Assembly (NCBI GenBank): GCA_023127875.1
Contig: JAGMFA010000081.1
Location: forward strand, 1 to 9,008
DNA from: Candidatus Zixiibacteriota bacterium
Lineage (GTDB): Bacteria; Zixibacteria; MSB-5A5; SM1-73
Direction: 5' to 3'
Length of the DNA: 9,008 bases
The position numbers were made by a program, and so were the translations under genes. The notes beneath the pieces are model-generated. The model was not told the DNA's origin, did not search any database, and saw only the letters and a list, made by a program, of their open reading frames with translations. Below are positions 1 to 6,190 of this stretch, in pieces. Every line of letters starts with the position of its first letter. The first letter of the stretch is position 1.

Positions 1-170
1 TACGGGCTTTCCCAGCCGTCCAAACTCATTTTTTAGGTCTTATCTGTCAAAGTCGAGTTTAAGGCTCATTTATCCAGCCTATACGGAGACACAATATTTA
101 TTTTCTATGATGGCATCAGATGCAGAGACCATTTTATGGCACTTAATCCTGGAGCGTCCGAATTAGAATA

Positions 171-491
171 TTATCGTTCTGCAAAAAGTAAGCTCGAGCC
201 AACTCCTTTGCTTTTCTCTTTGTTCAGAACGAACAAGCAGGGAATGACTGACAGATCTTTCCCCAGAGGTCCCCAGGGACAGACTTCGATGGGCATGACA
301 TACAAAAAGCCCACCGGTTTATTATCCAGGAGAGCCACCTTTACTCGGAGTCCCTTCTCATACATGTTTTTAAGCCAGGTTGTCCTTCTTTTGGCACAGG
401 CATCTATCTCATCTGATTCACTTACGTGACTGCAGGTTCCCACGAAGTATTAAGTGGTTTCATCCATATCGCGAATTTGCATTGTTGGCAT
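171..491 (-). pseudogene. GNAT N-acetyltransferase, broken N-terminal half
   Basis: The reading frame starts at ATG 491-489, eight to ten bases after a near-perfect Shine-Dalgarno. It reads MPTMQIRDMDETT, then an in-frame TAA (452-450), then continues in the same frame as YFVGTCSHVSESDEIDAC. After that comes a GNAT-like core: a beta-strand segment VKVALLDNKPVGFLYV, then PCLFVLNKEKSKGVGSSLL. The last part corresponds to the acetyl-CoA pyrophosphate-binding loop, whose usual form is Q/RxxGxG/A. The frame ends at TAA 173-171, just where the helix after that loop should continue. I could not find the C-terminal half of the fold in any minus-strand frame of 1-170. Intact relatives would be roughly 150-200 aa. 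Because the same frame runs on both sides of the first stop, I infer one nonsense mutation plus loss of the 3' part. A truncated product from the internal GTG at 443 is conceivable but would lack half the fold. Confidence 0.75.
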
Positions 492-499
492 TTGATCAC

Positions 500-506
500 C
501 CTCCTT
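500..506 (-). promoter_or_regulatory. Ribosome binding site of the broken GNAT gene
   Basis: On the minus strand the sequence is AAGGAGG, followed by GTGATCAA and then ATG at 491. It is a strong Shine-Dalgarno at normal spacing. It fixes the original start upstream of the in-frame TAA and shows that the GTG at 443 is not the ancestral start. Confidence 0.7.
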
Positions 507-565
507 GTTTTAGGCACTAATCTTGAAGGTCAACCCTTCTGCAACGTGGTTGGCAATTTCCTTTC

Positions 566-657
566 TGTCATTCTGACCCCGCCTTTGGCGGGGGAAGAAT
601 CTGAGACCCTTCGCTTCGCCCTGCACCAAGTGGTGCAGGGCTTCGCTCAGGGTGACA
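566..657. repeat. Composite nested inverted-repeat element
   Basis: The outer arms TGTCATTCTGA (566-576) and TCAGGGTGACA (647-657) pair in 9 of 11 positions, and the other two are G-T wobbles. Two further perfect hairpins sit inside. CCCCGCC-TTT-GGCGGGG spans 577-593. An 11-bp stem spans 618-641, with arms GCCCTGCACCA and TGGTGCAGGGC around a 2-base loop. The second palindrome core (619-640) is flanked by direct repeats CTTCG (614-618 and 641-645). Neither hairpin is followed by a T-run on either strand, so this is a REP/MITE-like mobile or structural repeat rather than a simple terminator. It lies between the broken GNAT gene and the stop of the unknown protein at 680. The outer arms resemble short dispersed repeats I have seen in intergenic DNA of many uncultured bacteria; copy number could not be checked. 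Confidence 0.7.
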
Positions 658-679
658 ATGATTCTTTTAAGCTACAAAC

Positions 680-1756
680 CTAATATTCATTCCCGATTTT
701 GAGTCCAAAGCCCAACCAAACCTGGTAAAATGGAGTCATCCTTTCAATGTATTCAATTCCCAACCATCCTGAATCCTTATATTCTGATACCACGTCTGCA
801 AATATTGCTTGTCGTGACATCTCAACGATTTTATCCCTGCATTCATCTAAAGCTAATTCAATCAATCTTGCTTTCTTCCATGATTTTCGACAATCAATTT
901 TCATTGCAGATAATACTGATATGATTTCGTTCTTTGTTTTGGTTAGTAAAAACCCATATAAATCGTTAACACGGATAACCAACCCACTTTCGACCAGTTT
1001 TTCCGCAGACTCGTGTGCGTCGAGACCTCTTTTTCTTGTATCATAAAATGTCATTTCTTCTAGTGGCCTGCGCTTTGGTTTATTTCCGAAACGAAAGTAT
1101 TGCAGAATATCAAAAAAGTGTGCTCGAGTTCCTAAAGGAAGTTCACGCAATTTTTGCTGAAAGTTCAACAATTGTGGATCCTTTGGTGGTTTAATATCGG
1201 AAAATTGTTCTGAAGTAAAAAGCGGAAATTCCTTCCAGAAGGGAGCATCTTTTCGCATCCTCAAAATGAAGGAATTGGCTCGCTCAATAAGTTCCCCAAT
1301 ACCTTCAGGATCAAATAAATGAGGTAGCATTACTGTTGACAAATATCTCGGCGCGTCAGTTGACAAAATGAAATCGTTAAAATCATTATGGAGGGAGATA
1401 AGGATGAGAGCACATCTTAATTCTGTATATGCCTGGCCTGTTCCGTGGGCGAGGTTTCTATTAAGTGGCATAGTTAAGAATTGAATTGCGATATTCTCCC
1501 AATAGTTTCGAACGAACTCTGCATCAGCATCTAGAATCTGCCATAAAAATACGCCAATAGCTTTATAATCTTTTTCTACTATCCTAGAAAGTAACCGCGG
1601 CGAGAAATCAACACAGGGAATATGAGAGAAAGGAGAATACTTCTTGTCAAGGCACAAGTACTCTTGATGTCCTCTTCCTGCTATAAAAGAGCGGAGGTCC
1701 GAAATAACAGAAAAATCAGGGATAGATTTTGAAAAAAATCGCCTCGAGATACTCGT
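680..1756 (-). CDS. Unrecognised 358-aa protein with SAP-like C-terminal segment
   Basis: I do not recognise this protein. The first conventional start codon is TTG at 1657, giving 325 aa, but the frame is open and protein-like back to a TAG at 1801-1799. It contains a clear Shine-Dalgarno (GAGGAGG, 1768-1762) five bases before ACG at 1756. From there it reads SISRRFFSKSIPDFSVISDL, which joins smoothly to the TTG-started part. I therefore set the start at ACG 1756, either a rare start codon or a mutated ATG. The chain looks soluble and mostly helical, with no signal peptide or membrane segment. Around residues 250-270 a helical stretch (AHESAEKLVESGLVIRV) could be a winged-helix-like unit. 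Residues about 272-305 (KNEIISVLSAMKIDC, then WKKARLIELAL) have the spacing of a SAP nucleic-acid-binding motif. Both domain ideas are inference. It lies about 115 bases downstream of the PD-(D/E)XK-like gene on the same strand. It is visibly more AT-rich than menG and nfeD. Confidence 0.65.
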   Translation of the reverse strand, partial: TSISRRFFSKSIPDFSVISDLRSFIAGRGHQEYLCLDKKYSPFSHIPCVDFSPRLLSRIVEKDYKAIGVFLWQILDADAEFVRNYWENIAIQFLTMPLNRNLAHGTGQAYTELRCALILISLHNDFNDFILSTDAPRYLSTVMLPHLFDPEGIGELIERANSFILRMRKDAPFWKEFPLFTSEQFSDIKPPKDPQLLNFQQKLRELPLGTRAHFFDILQYFRFGNKPKRRPLEEMTFYDTRKRGLDAHESAEKLVESGLVIRVNDLYGFLLTKTKNEIISVLSAMKIDCRKSWKKARLIELALDECRDKIVEMSRQAIFADVVSEYKDSGWLGIEYIERMTPFYQVWLGFGLKIGNEY

Positions 1757-1761
1757 GATTA

Positions 1762-1768
1762 CCTCCTC
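1762..1768 (-). promoter_or_regulatory. Ribosome binding site pointing at an ACG start
   Basis: The minus strand reads GAGGAGG, then TAATC, then ACG at 1756-1754. Five bases is near-ideal spacing, and no ATG, GTG or TTG in the downstream gene's frame lies within reach. This motif is the main reason for extending the 680-1657 frame to 1756. Confidence 0.55.
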
Positions 1769-1821
1769 AATCTCAATTTTTATTCTTGAAGGTGTGGTCT
1801 ATCTCTCTCATATCTGCTCGT

Positions 1822-1849
1822 AAATAAAAGAAATTACCGAAGGCAATTT
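1822..1849 (-). terminator. Possible weak intrinsic terminator after the PD-(D/E)XK-like gene
   Basis: On the minus strand AAATTGCC-TTC-GGTAATTT forms an 8-bp stem with one G-T wobble and a 3-base loop. It is followed by CTTTTATTT. It begins about 20 bases after the stop of the PD-(D/E)XK-like gene. The stem is AT-rich, so termination would be partial at best, and read-through into the gene ending at 680 is likely. Confidence 0.35.
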
Positions 1850-1871
1850 TGGTTTAGGCAAATGAGACGAC

Positions 1872-3059
1872 CTATACATTTTTACAATTATTTGGCCAGC
1901 ATGGACTTAATTCTAGCAATTCCCAACTATTTTTCCCATGGAGTTTCACGAGTTGATTATTCTCATAGTTTGGAACTACCTGGGGAAGTGGCCAAACATC
2001 TTGAGACATCGGATAATTCGCCCACGGATTGTGCCACAGGGTAGGGATTACTTTGGCAATCCCTGAGGGAACTAAATCGACGGCGATCAGTGCTGCGCTA
2101 ACCCGCGTATGTTGAGAGCCATTTTGACCGTACCAAGCAGCATTTAGCTGGCTTTCAACCACCAATTCAGCTGAGTAGTCACGAGGTGAGATGTCTGTGA
2201 ATGGTTCTTTCCCATATAGTGCAATACTAATGTCGCTCTCATCTGCATCGCACTCATCAAGGATATCAAGAGCAATTACGTATGGCAAATCGAGTTTGCC
2301 ATATTTGGAAGCCTTTCTTTTAATTGAGTCTATTATGCCAATGTCAGATGCGCAAAGAATTGTTTCTTGCATTTGCAGTCCTATTGGGCGTACGATAGGT
2401 TTACCTCTCTTAGCCGGAGATTTAGGGAACGGACGAAAAGTGATCCGCCAGTCCTGGTGTTTGAACTCCCATGACGGTATAGCTCGAAGATTATCAATCT
2501 CGAATAGCCTAGTGATTTTGTTTGGATCCAACTGAGCCAATTTGCGCTCAAGGAAACTCCGAATTCTTCTACCTGGAGGAGCAGTCCCAGGTGTACCGTG
2601 AATTTTAAGGTAAATAAAGAAATTCGGGGATTCCATCGTGTTTAATGTATCATAGACCTGTTTCTCCCGGGCTTTCGTTGCCACCTCAGTGTCAGATAAA
2701 GTCGTCAGAGTAGCCTCCAAATAAAATAGCTGTTCCCCACCTTTTGAAACCATGAAATCCGGGTGCGTCTTTTTTCCCTTTATTTTAGGATGAAACTCGA
2801 TATCAAACCGCAATCGAAAGAGTAATTCGTAAAGATAGAGTTCAAAAAAAGCGCTGAGGTGTTGTCGATCATCCTTTTGACGAAACCGAGAACGTAACTC
2901 CGGCTGAACTTTTACTAGAATATGTTTGAACCATTGTTCTAATAGGTTACGAATTCTTTCAAATTCTGGCCGTGCAGACCGATTTAAATAAGAAAAACGC
3001 GGTTCTGAGTAATGTTTTGGCCTGTTTTCATTTCGTTTTATATCATCAAATAGCTTCAT
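1872..3059 (-). CDS. Conserved hypothetical protein with PD-(D/E)XK nuclease-like core
   Basis: This is a 395-aa soluble protein with no signal peptide or membrane segment. Near the N-terminus FELYLYELLFRLRFDIEFHP (from about residue 72) gives a helix carrying glutamates, then a strand. HPDFMVSKGG (D101) and FYLEATL (E115-A-T117) follow. This layout, helix Glu then PD then ExK-like, is the PD-(D/E)XK nuclease fold pattern, with Thr in place of the usual catalytic Lys. From memory, a family of hypothetical proteins with the same NRSARPEFERIR, DDRQH, PDF and LEAT blocks occurs in other bacteria; I know of no assigned function. The region after residue 200 (KSPAKRGKP, RPIGLQMQ, KYGKLDLPYVIALD) and a Trp-rich C-terminus are not recognised. 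I chose ATG 3059; TTG at 3065 in the same frame is equally possible, as neither has a clear Shine-Dalgarno. DNA cleavage or a role in defence is inference. Confidence 0.75.
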   Translation of the reverse strand: MKLFDDIKRNENRPKHYSEPRFSYLNRSARPEFERIRNLLEQWFKHILVKVQPELRSRFRQKDDRQHLSAFFELYLYELLFRLRFDIEFHPKIKGKKTHPDFMVSKGGEQLFYLEATLTTLSDTEVATKAREKQVYDTLNTMESPNFFIYLKIHGTPGTAPPGRRIRSFLERKLAQLDPNKITRLFEIDNLRAIPSWEFKHQDWRITFRPFPKSPAKRGKPIVRPIGLQMQETILCASDIGIIDSIKRKASKYGKLDLPYVIALDILDECDADESDISIALYGKEPFTDISPRDYSAELVVESQLNAAWYGQNGSQHTRVSAALIAVDLVPSGIAKVIPTLWHNPWANYPMSQDVWPLPQVVPNYENNQLVKLHGKNSWELLELSPCWPNNCKNV

Positions 3060-3072
3060 AGGCAATTTTTTT

Positions 3073-3100
3073 GTCGAGCAGTCCTTTGGACATGCTCGAC
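3073..3100. repeat. Inverted repeat between menG and the PD-(D/E)XK-like gene
   Basis: Arms GTCGAGCA (3073-3080) and TGCTCGAC (3093-3100) are perfect complements. The inner GTCC and GGAC also pair around a TTT loop, with a single unpaired A at 3092. This makes a 12-bp stem with one bulge. It begins about ten bases after the menG stop. On the minus strand, in the direction of transcription, it is followed by an A-run rather than a T-run, so it is not a standard intrinsic terminator for menG. It could be an mRNA-stabilising or attenuating hairpin, or a decayed copy of a dispersed palindrome. Confidence 0.6.
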
Positions 3101-3109
3101 CTACAAATC

Positions 3110-3829
3110 TTATTTTTCACCTCGATATATGTAAGCTATCCCACCGGTCAATCTTTCAGAGTAGAGTTTTTTTAATCCCTCTGTCCCCATGAGCTTCATA
3201 ATCTCTTCTGGCTCAAGAAAGTTAGCAATTGAAGTGGGAAGGTATCGATAAGCACTTGCCGAACCGGAGATTATTCCACCCACTGCCGGAATTATGAAGT
3301 TAAGATATAAACGATAGCCCGCACCAAAGAAACCACTTGGAGAAGGAGAGAACTCAAGTATTACAAGCCGGCCCCCATCTTTTAAGATCCGCACCATTTC
3401 AGAAATTCCCCCCTTGCGGTCAGTAAGATTTCTCAAACCGAATCCTATAGAGACGATATCAAAAGAACGGTCCTCAAATGGAAGGTTGAGCACATCGCCT
3501 TTGAGCAGTTTGATTTTCTCGCCTAATCTATTGTTTTTTGTTTTCCGCCTGGCTATATGAAGCATCTCCTCCGACAGATCAATACCGACAATTCCACCCA
3601 CTCCATCACTTTGCGCAAACTGGAGAGCTATGTCACCAGTGCCGGTGCAGACGTCCAGTATACTTTCACCGGGTTTTACTCCGGCACACTTCACCAGCTT
3701 TCTTCGCCATCTTTTGTCAATGTTCAGGCTGAGGAGATGGTTTAAGAAGTCGTATCTTCTGGCAATGGTTGAGAATAACCTGCTGTTACTCGTATGAGTG
3801 CATACGCATCGGGTGACGACACTTGGCAC
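3110..3829 (-). CDS. menG: Demethylmenaquinone methyltransferase (UbiE/MenG family)
   Basis: This SAM-dependent C-methyltransferase converts demethylmenaquinol to menaquinol, the last step of menaquinone synthesis; ubiquinone-pathway UbiE is the same family. The 239-aa length is typical. Family blocks appear in order: FSTIARRYDFLNHLLSL (residues 19-35), SAM-binding motif I LDVCTGTGDIAL (58-69), the acidic strand end GIDLSEEML (82-90), GDVLNLPF (111-118), the signature GFGLRNLTD (129-137), AYRYLPTSIANF (193-204) and the C-terminal GGIAYIYRG. The start is GTG at 3829, the only start codon between the slipin stop and the conserved core. It lies in the slipin frame, separated from that gene's TAA by one codon, with no Shine-Dalgarno. 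Translation therefore probably depends on ribosomes finishing slipin. The first 15 residues, with two cysteines, are not conserved family sequence as far as I can tell. No ubiquinone genes are nearby, so I favour the menaquinone role. Confidence 0.93.
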   Translation of the reverse strand: MPSVVTRCVCTHTSNSRLFSTIARRYDFLNHLLSLNIDKRWRRKLVKCAGVKPGESILDVCTGTGDIALQFAQSDGVGGIVGIDLSEEMLHIARRKTKNNRLGEKIKLLKGDVLNLPFEDRSFDIVSIGFGLRNLTDRKGGISEMVRILKDGGRLVILEFSPSPSGFFGAGYRLYLNFIIPAVGGIISGSASAYRYLPTSIANFLEPEEIMKLMGTEGLKKLYSERLTGGIAYIYRGEK

Positions 3830-3832
3830 GTT

Positions 3833-4723
3833 TTATGATTCTTTAGGTTTGTCAGAAGAAACTTTCTCTTTCAAAAGTTCTCCAATGCCGGCGATGCTTC
3901 CCAGAATACCTGACGCTTCGAAAGGCAGAAATACTTTTGTCGCCTTTCCATCGGCGATCTTCTGCAGGGCTTCAAGATACTTTATGGCAATTAAGTCATT
4001 TGTGGGATTACCCTCATGGATTGCTCCGAATACAGTCTTGATTGCCTCTGCCTCACCCTTGGCCACTGTTAGCTTTTGATACTTGTTAGCGTCAGCTACT
4101 TTCTTTATGGCCTCTGCCTGTCCTTCAGCCTTGAGTATGGCAGATTGCTTGTGTCCTTCAGCCTCTAAGATCATGGCTCGCCGGTCCCGCTCTGCCTTCA
4201 TCTGGCGATGCATGGCTTCAGTAACGTCCGCGGGTGGATCGATTCTCTGAAGCTCCACCCGGGTGACTTTGGTACCCCATTTATCGGTGGCATCATCTAA
4301 AATCTCACGCAACTTGGTGTTTATCAGCTCCCGGGAGGTAAGTGATTCATCTAAAGCCAGATCACCAATCAAATTTCTCAAATTCGTCTGCGCCAGCTTA
4401 GTGGCTGCCGTGTAGTAATGAGCAACATTATAAGTGACTTTTACCGGGTCGGTCACCTCGTAATAGACCACTGCATCCACCTCGACGGCCACGTTATCTT
4501 TGGTTATCACCGCCTGGGGAGGCACGTCCACCACCTGCTCTCGCATGTCCACCTTTATCATCCTCTCCAAAAAAGGGATGATAATGGTAAGTCCACTATC
4601 CGCTGTGCGCTGATATTTCCCCATCCGCTCTATCAAACCCTTTTCCCAGGGTCGGATAATCTTTATCCCGCTGGCAACAACTATGAATACAACAACCGCA
4701 ATAATAATAAGTACTACTGGCAT
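3833..4723 (-). CDS. Slipin, SPFH/band 7 membrane protein (paraslipin type)
   Basis: This is a 296-aa stomatin/prohibitin-family scaffold that oligomerises on the inner membrane and organises membrane microdomains. Residues 2-20 form one hydrophobic helix ([19 protein letters not shown]). The SPFH domain follows (about 20-180), with [37 protein letters not shown], the [20 protein letters not shown] block and [20 protein letters not shown]. Residues about 165-225 are an Ala/Glu/Lys-rich coiled coil with repeated EAEG, KAEG and KGEAEAIK units. The C-terminus is hydrophobic ([15 protein letters not shown]). The ATG lies one base after the nfeD stop, and its Shine-Dalgarno (AAGGAAGGAGAG) lies inside the last nfeD codons. 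The two are therefore translationally coupled, as is usual for slipin/NfeD pairs. No protease domain or ATPase is present. Confidence 0.93.
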   Translation of the reverse strand: MPVVLIIIAVVVFIVVASGIKIIRPWEKGLIERMGKYQRTADSGLTIIIPFLERMIKVDMREQVVDVPPQAVITKDNVAVEVDAVVYYEVTDPVKVTYNVAHYYTAATKLAQTNLRNLIGDLALDESLTSRELINTKLREILDDATDKWGTKVTRVELQRIDPPADVTEAMHRQMKAERDRRAMILEAEGHKQSAILKAEGQAEAIKKVADANKYQKLTVAKGEAEAIKTVFGAIHEGNPTNDLIAIKYLEALQKIADGKATKVFLPFEASGILGSIAGIGELLKEKVSSDKPKES

Positions 4724-4724
4724 T

Positions 4725-5171
4725 TCACTCTCCTTCCTTTAAGAGTTTAACCACCAAATGTGTCCCATCCACCCTGGTGACCTCAACGGTTTTTCCCGTT
4801 GGGACAACCTCGTCCGTCTCGCTGTCTGCCCTCCACTCATCTTTTCCTATTCTGACGCGTCCCGTGTTCTTGAGATTATCAATCTCTTCTATCACCACAC
4901 CTTTCTTATGAATGAAGCGATCCGCACCGACCCCTGGCGGCTGCTTTTTGGTAAACCGTTCCGCAAACTTTCTTGAAACGGCAAAAAGTATCCCCGAGAT
5001 AACTATAAAGCTTGCCAATTGCCACCCCATACCCAGGCCAAGGAGAGCCAGGATACCTGCCACCGCCGCCCCGATGCCAAACCATAACAGAGCAAATCCC
5101 ATGGTAAATATCTCGGCAATAACAAAAAATGCAGCGATGGCCATCCATATCCACCAGATTTTAATATCCAT
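4725..5171 (-). CDS. NfeD family membrane protein (short form)
   Basis: This 148-aa protein matches short NfeD proteins, which lack the ClpP-like serine protease domain of long NfeD. Three hydrophobic stretches (about residues 4-24, 26-46 and 50-65) make the membrane part. Residues about 88-146 form the NfeD OB-fold: [47 protein letters not shown]. Family members work with SPFH proteins, the OB-fold being thought to bind the partner, and the next gene is exactly such a slipin. The start is ATG 5171, with an excellent Shine-Dalgarno (AAGGAGGTGA, 5185-5176). The gene starts 32 bases after the stop of the 78-aa gene upstream, consistent with one transcript. Confidence 0.93.
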   Translation of the reverse strand: MDIKIWWIWMAIAAFFVIAEIFTMGFALLWFGIGAAVAGILALLGLGMGWQLASFIVISGILFAVSRKFAERFTKKQPPGVGADRFIHKKGVVIEEIDNLKNTGRVRIGKDEWRADSETDEVVPTGKTVEVTRVDGTHLVVKLLKEGE

Positions 5172-5175
5172 TCTT

Positions 5176-5185
5176 TCACCTCCTT
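5176..5185 (-). promoter_or_regulatory. Ribosome binding site of nfeD
   Basis: On the minus strand AAGGAGGTGA is a ten-base perfect complement to the canonical 16S rRNA tail, four bases before the nfeD ATG. It is the strongest translation signal in the window and suggests high NfeD synthesis. Confidence 0.75.
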
Positions 5186-5203
5186 TGTAAGATTGACCTT
5201 TTT

Positions 5204-5440
5204 CTAAACCTTCTCATATTTAATTTCTATTTCATTGGCTTTACCCATAGCGCTTTCAATTAATTTGGCCAAACCTTCACTTATCCCCTTTTCTTTCAAA
5301 AGGGCAAGCGTGGAACGATTAACATAATAATCTATGTCTGTCAAACTTTCCTCTTCCAAATTGTCAATCAAAAATTGCAATTCCTCTTCGGTAATTCTGC
5401 CTAAGTATTGACCTGTCCTCTTGTCATATAACTTTACCAC
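5204..5440 (-). CDS. Small conserved hypothetical protein, 78 aa
   Basis: This is a soluble acidic protein with no signal peptide or membrane helix. The sequence begins MVKLYDKRTGQYLGRITEEE, likely a short beta-hairpin. It continues with ELQFLIDNLEEESLTDIDYY, then NRSTLALLKEKGISEGLAKL, which look helical. From memory, short proteins with the blocks 'G.i.eeeLqfL.d.LEEESl.D.DYYin..tl' occur in many bacteria without a proven function. The start is GTG 5440, supported by AAAGGAGG five bases upstream. The gene lies between the small membrane protein gene (142-base gap) and nfeD (32-base gap), so it is probably co-transcribed with nfeD and slipin. I assign no function. Confidence 0.8.
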   Translation of the reverse strand: MVKLYDKRTGQYLGRITEEELQFLIDNLEEESLTDIDYYVNRSTLALLKEKGISEGLAKLIESAMGKANEIEIKYEKV

Positions 5441-5582
5441 TTAATCCTCCTTTTATTCAAATCAAAATTGACTTTGGATAACGTCATGCGGGTATGCGAA
5501 GGATTTGGATAAAACCTTGTTTCCGTTTCAGGATAAATTCCGCTAAGTGCAAACACGCTATTATCTGCCGCTTGTAACAGCT

Positions 5583-5831
5583 CTATCCTTTCTTATGCCT
5601 TGACGTACGTATCCCAGCGATCCCGGACAGCACAGCCACAAAGATGGCCACCTTCAGCGCAGTAAACCAAGACATTGTCTCTGCTACCAAACCTTGCTGA
5701 ACGGCTCCTGGGAATATGTCTGGCATTGTCCAAGCCCACAACAGCTTTACTACCAGTAGGGCTAACACAAAAATTACAGCAACAGACGCCAAGATACCGG
5801 GCACAATTGCAAACAACCATGGTTTCTTCAT
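5583..5831 (-). CDS. Small two-helix membrane protein, 82 aa
   Basis: Residues about 5-32 are a hydrophobic segment (FAIVPGILASVAVIFVLALL, then VVKLLWAW). A short amphipathic loop follows (TMPDIFPGAVQQGLVAETMSW), then a second membrane helix (about 56-76, FTALKVAIFVAVLSGIAGI) and a basic tail (RTSRHKKG). The WAWT.PD.FPGAV motif is one I associate with small uncharacterised membrane proteins of diverse Gram-negative bacteria. The start is ATG 5831, with AAAGGAG nine bases upstream. It is the first gene of the minus-strand run, facing the divergent region. No enzymatic residues are apparent. A link to the NfeD/slipin membrane module is possible but unproven. Confidence 0.8.
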   Translation of the reverse strand: MKKPWLFAIVPGILASVAVIFVLALLVVKLLWAWTMPDIFPGAVQQGLVAETMSWFTALKVAIFVAVLSGIAGIRTSRHKKG

Positions 5832-5882
5832 AATTTGATTCTCCTTTCTAGGCGGTTCTTAGAAATGGCAGATAACTCACTT

Positions 5883-5911
5883 GTATCAGCGATATTGCGG
5901 ATATTGTCCAA
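5883..5911 (-). promoter_or_regulatory. Candidate sigma-70-type promoter for the minus-strand run
   Basis: On the minus strand TTGGAC (5911-5906) and TGATAC (5888-5883) are separated by exactly 17 bases. Each matches four of six consensus positions (TTGACA, TATAAT). The -10 box lies about 50 bases before the ATG of the 82-aa membrane protein, a reasonable leader length. Matches of this quality occur by chance in AT-rich DNA. Confidence 0.3.
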
Positions 5912-6108
5912 TTTGTGGCAATTGTAATGCAGTAGATATGCCTTCTTTGGATGAACCCACTTTTATGGTCCCTCATGTTCACTATGAATGTTCCCGACCG
6001 CCACTTAATAGCAAATATCATGTCAAAAATCAAGCTCAAAATCCTGAATCAAAAAAGTTTTTGTGCGTTGTCCGGATAAAAAAACTTTAAATCGATTTGC
6101 GTAGCCAA

Positions 6109-6190
6109 GGTATGAACCAAGATGGTTCATACCGAGGTTGGGAAACCATCCTTCGACACTGAGTCTCAGGACGAAGTGTAAAGGCTTCCC
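6109..6190. repeat. Composite inverted-repeat element upstream of the patatin gene
   Basis: The left part is a perfect hairpin with 10-bp arms and a 5-base loop: GGTATGAACC (6109-6118), AAGAT, GGTTCATACC (6124-6133). The right part is a three-layer nest. GGGAAACC (6140-6147) pairs with GGCTTCCC (6183-6190) in 7 of 8 positions. Inside it CTTCG (6151-6155) pairs with CGAAG (6172-6176). Inside that CTGAG-t-CTCAG (6159-6169) forms a perfect small palindrome. No T-run follows on either strand. The CCTTCGAC...CAGGACGAAG core resembles short dispersed repeats common in intergenic DNA of uncultured bacteria (from memory). Confidence 0.65.

Noticed and set aside
1..69. Minus-strand short frame MSLKLDFDR followed by a stop and DLKNEFGRLGKPV, running off the left edge
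   Set aside because: It is interrupted by TAA, has no clear ribosome binding site and is too short to judge at the window edge.
136..429. Plus-strand open frame of 97 codons
   Set aside because: It lies opposite the GNAT remnant, which carries the recognisable protein motifs. The plus-strand translation has no domain-like pattern and no ribosome binding site.
507..540. TTGACC ... TAAAAC as a minus-strand promoter for the GNAT remnant
   Set aside because: The spacing is only 15 bases, and the predicted transcript would begin at or inside the ribosome binding site.
618..641. Strong GC hairpin as terminator of the gene ending at 680
   Set aside because: It is not followed by a T-run on the minus strand, and it sits inside a larger composite inverted repeat.
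566..657. CRISPR array
   Set aside because: It consists of inverted repeats with no regular direct repeats and spacers, and no cas genes are present.
5881..6090. Plus-strand 69-codon Cys-rich frame
   Set aside because: It starts at TTG without a Shine-Dalgarno, its cysteines come from an imperfect 9-base repeat, and the C-terminal half looks random. It is kept only as a low-interest observation.
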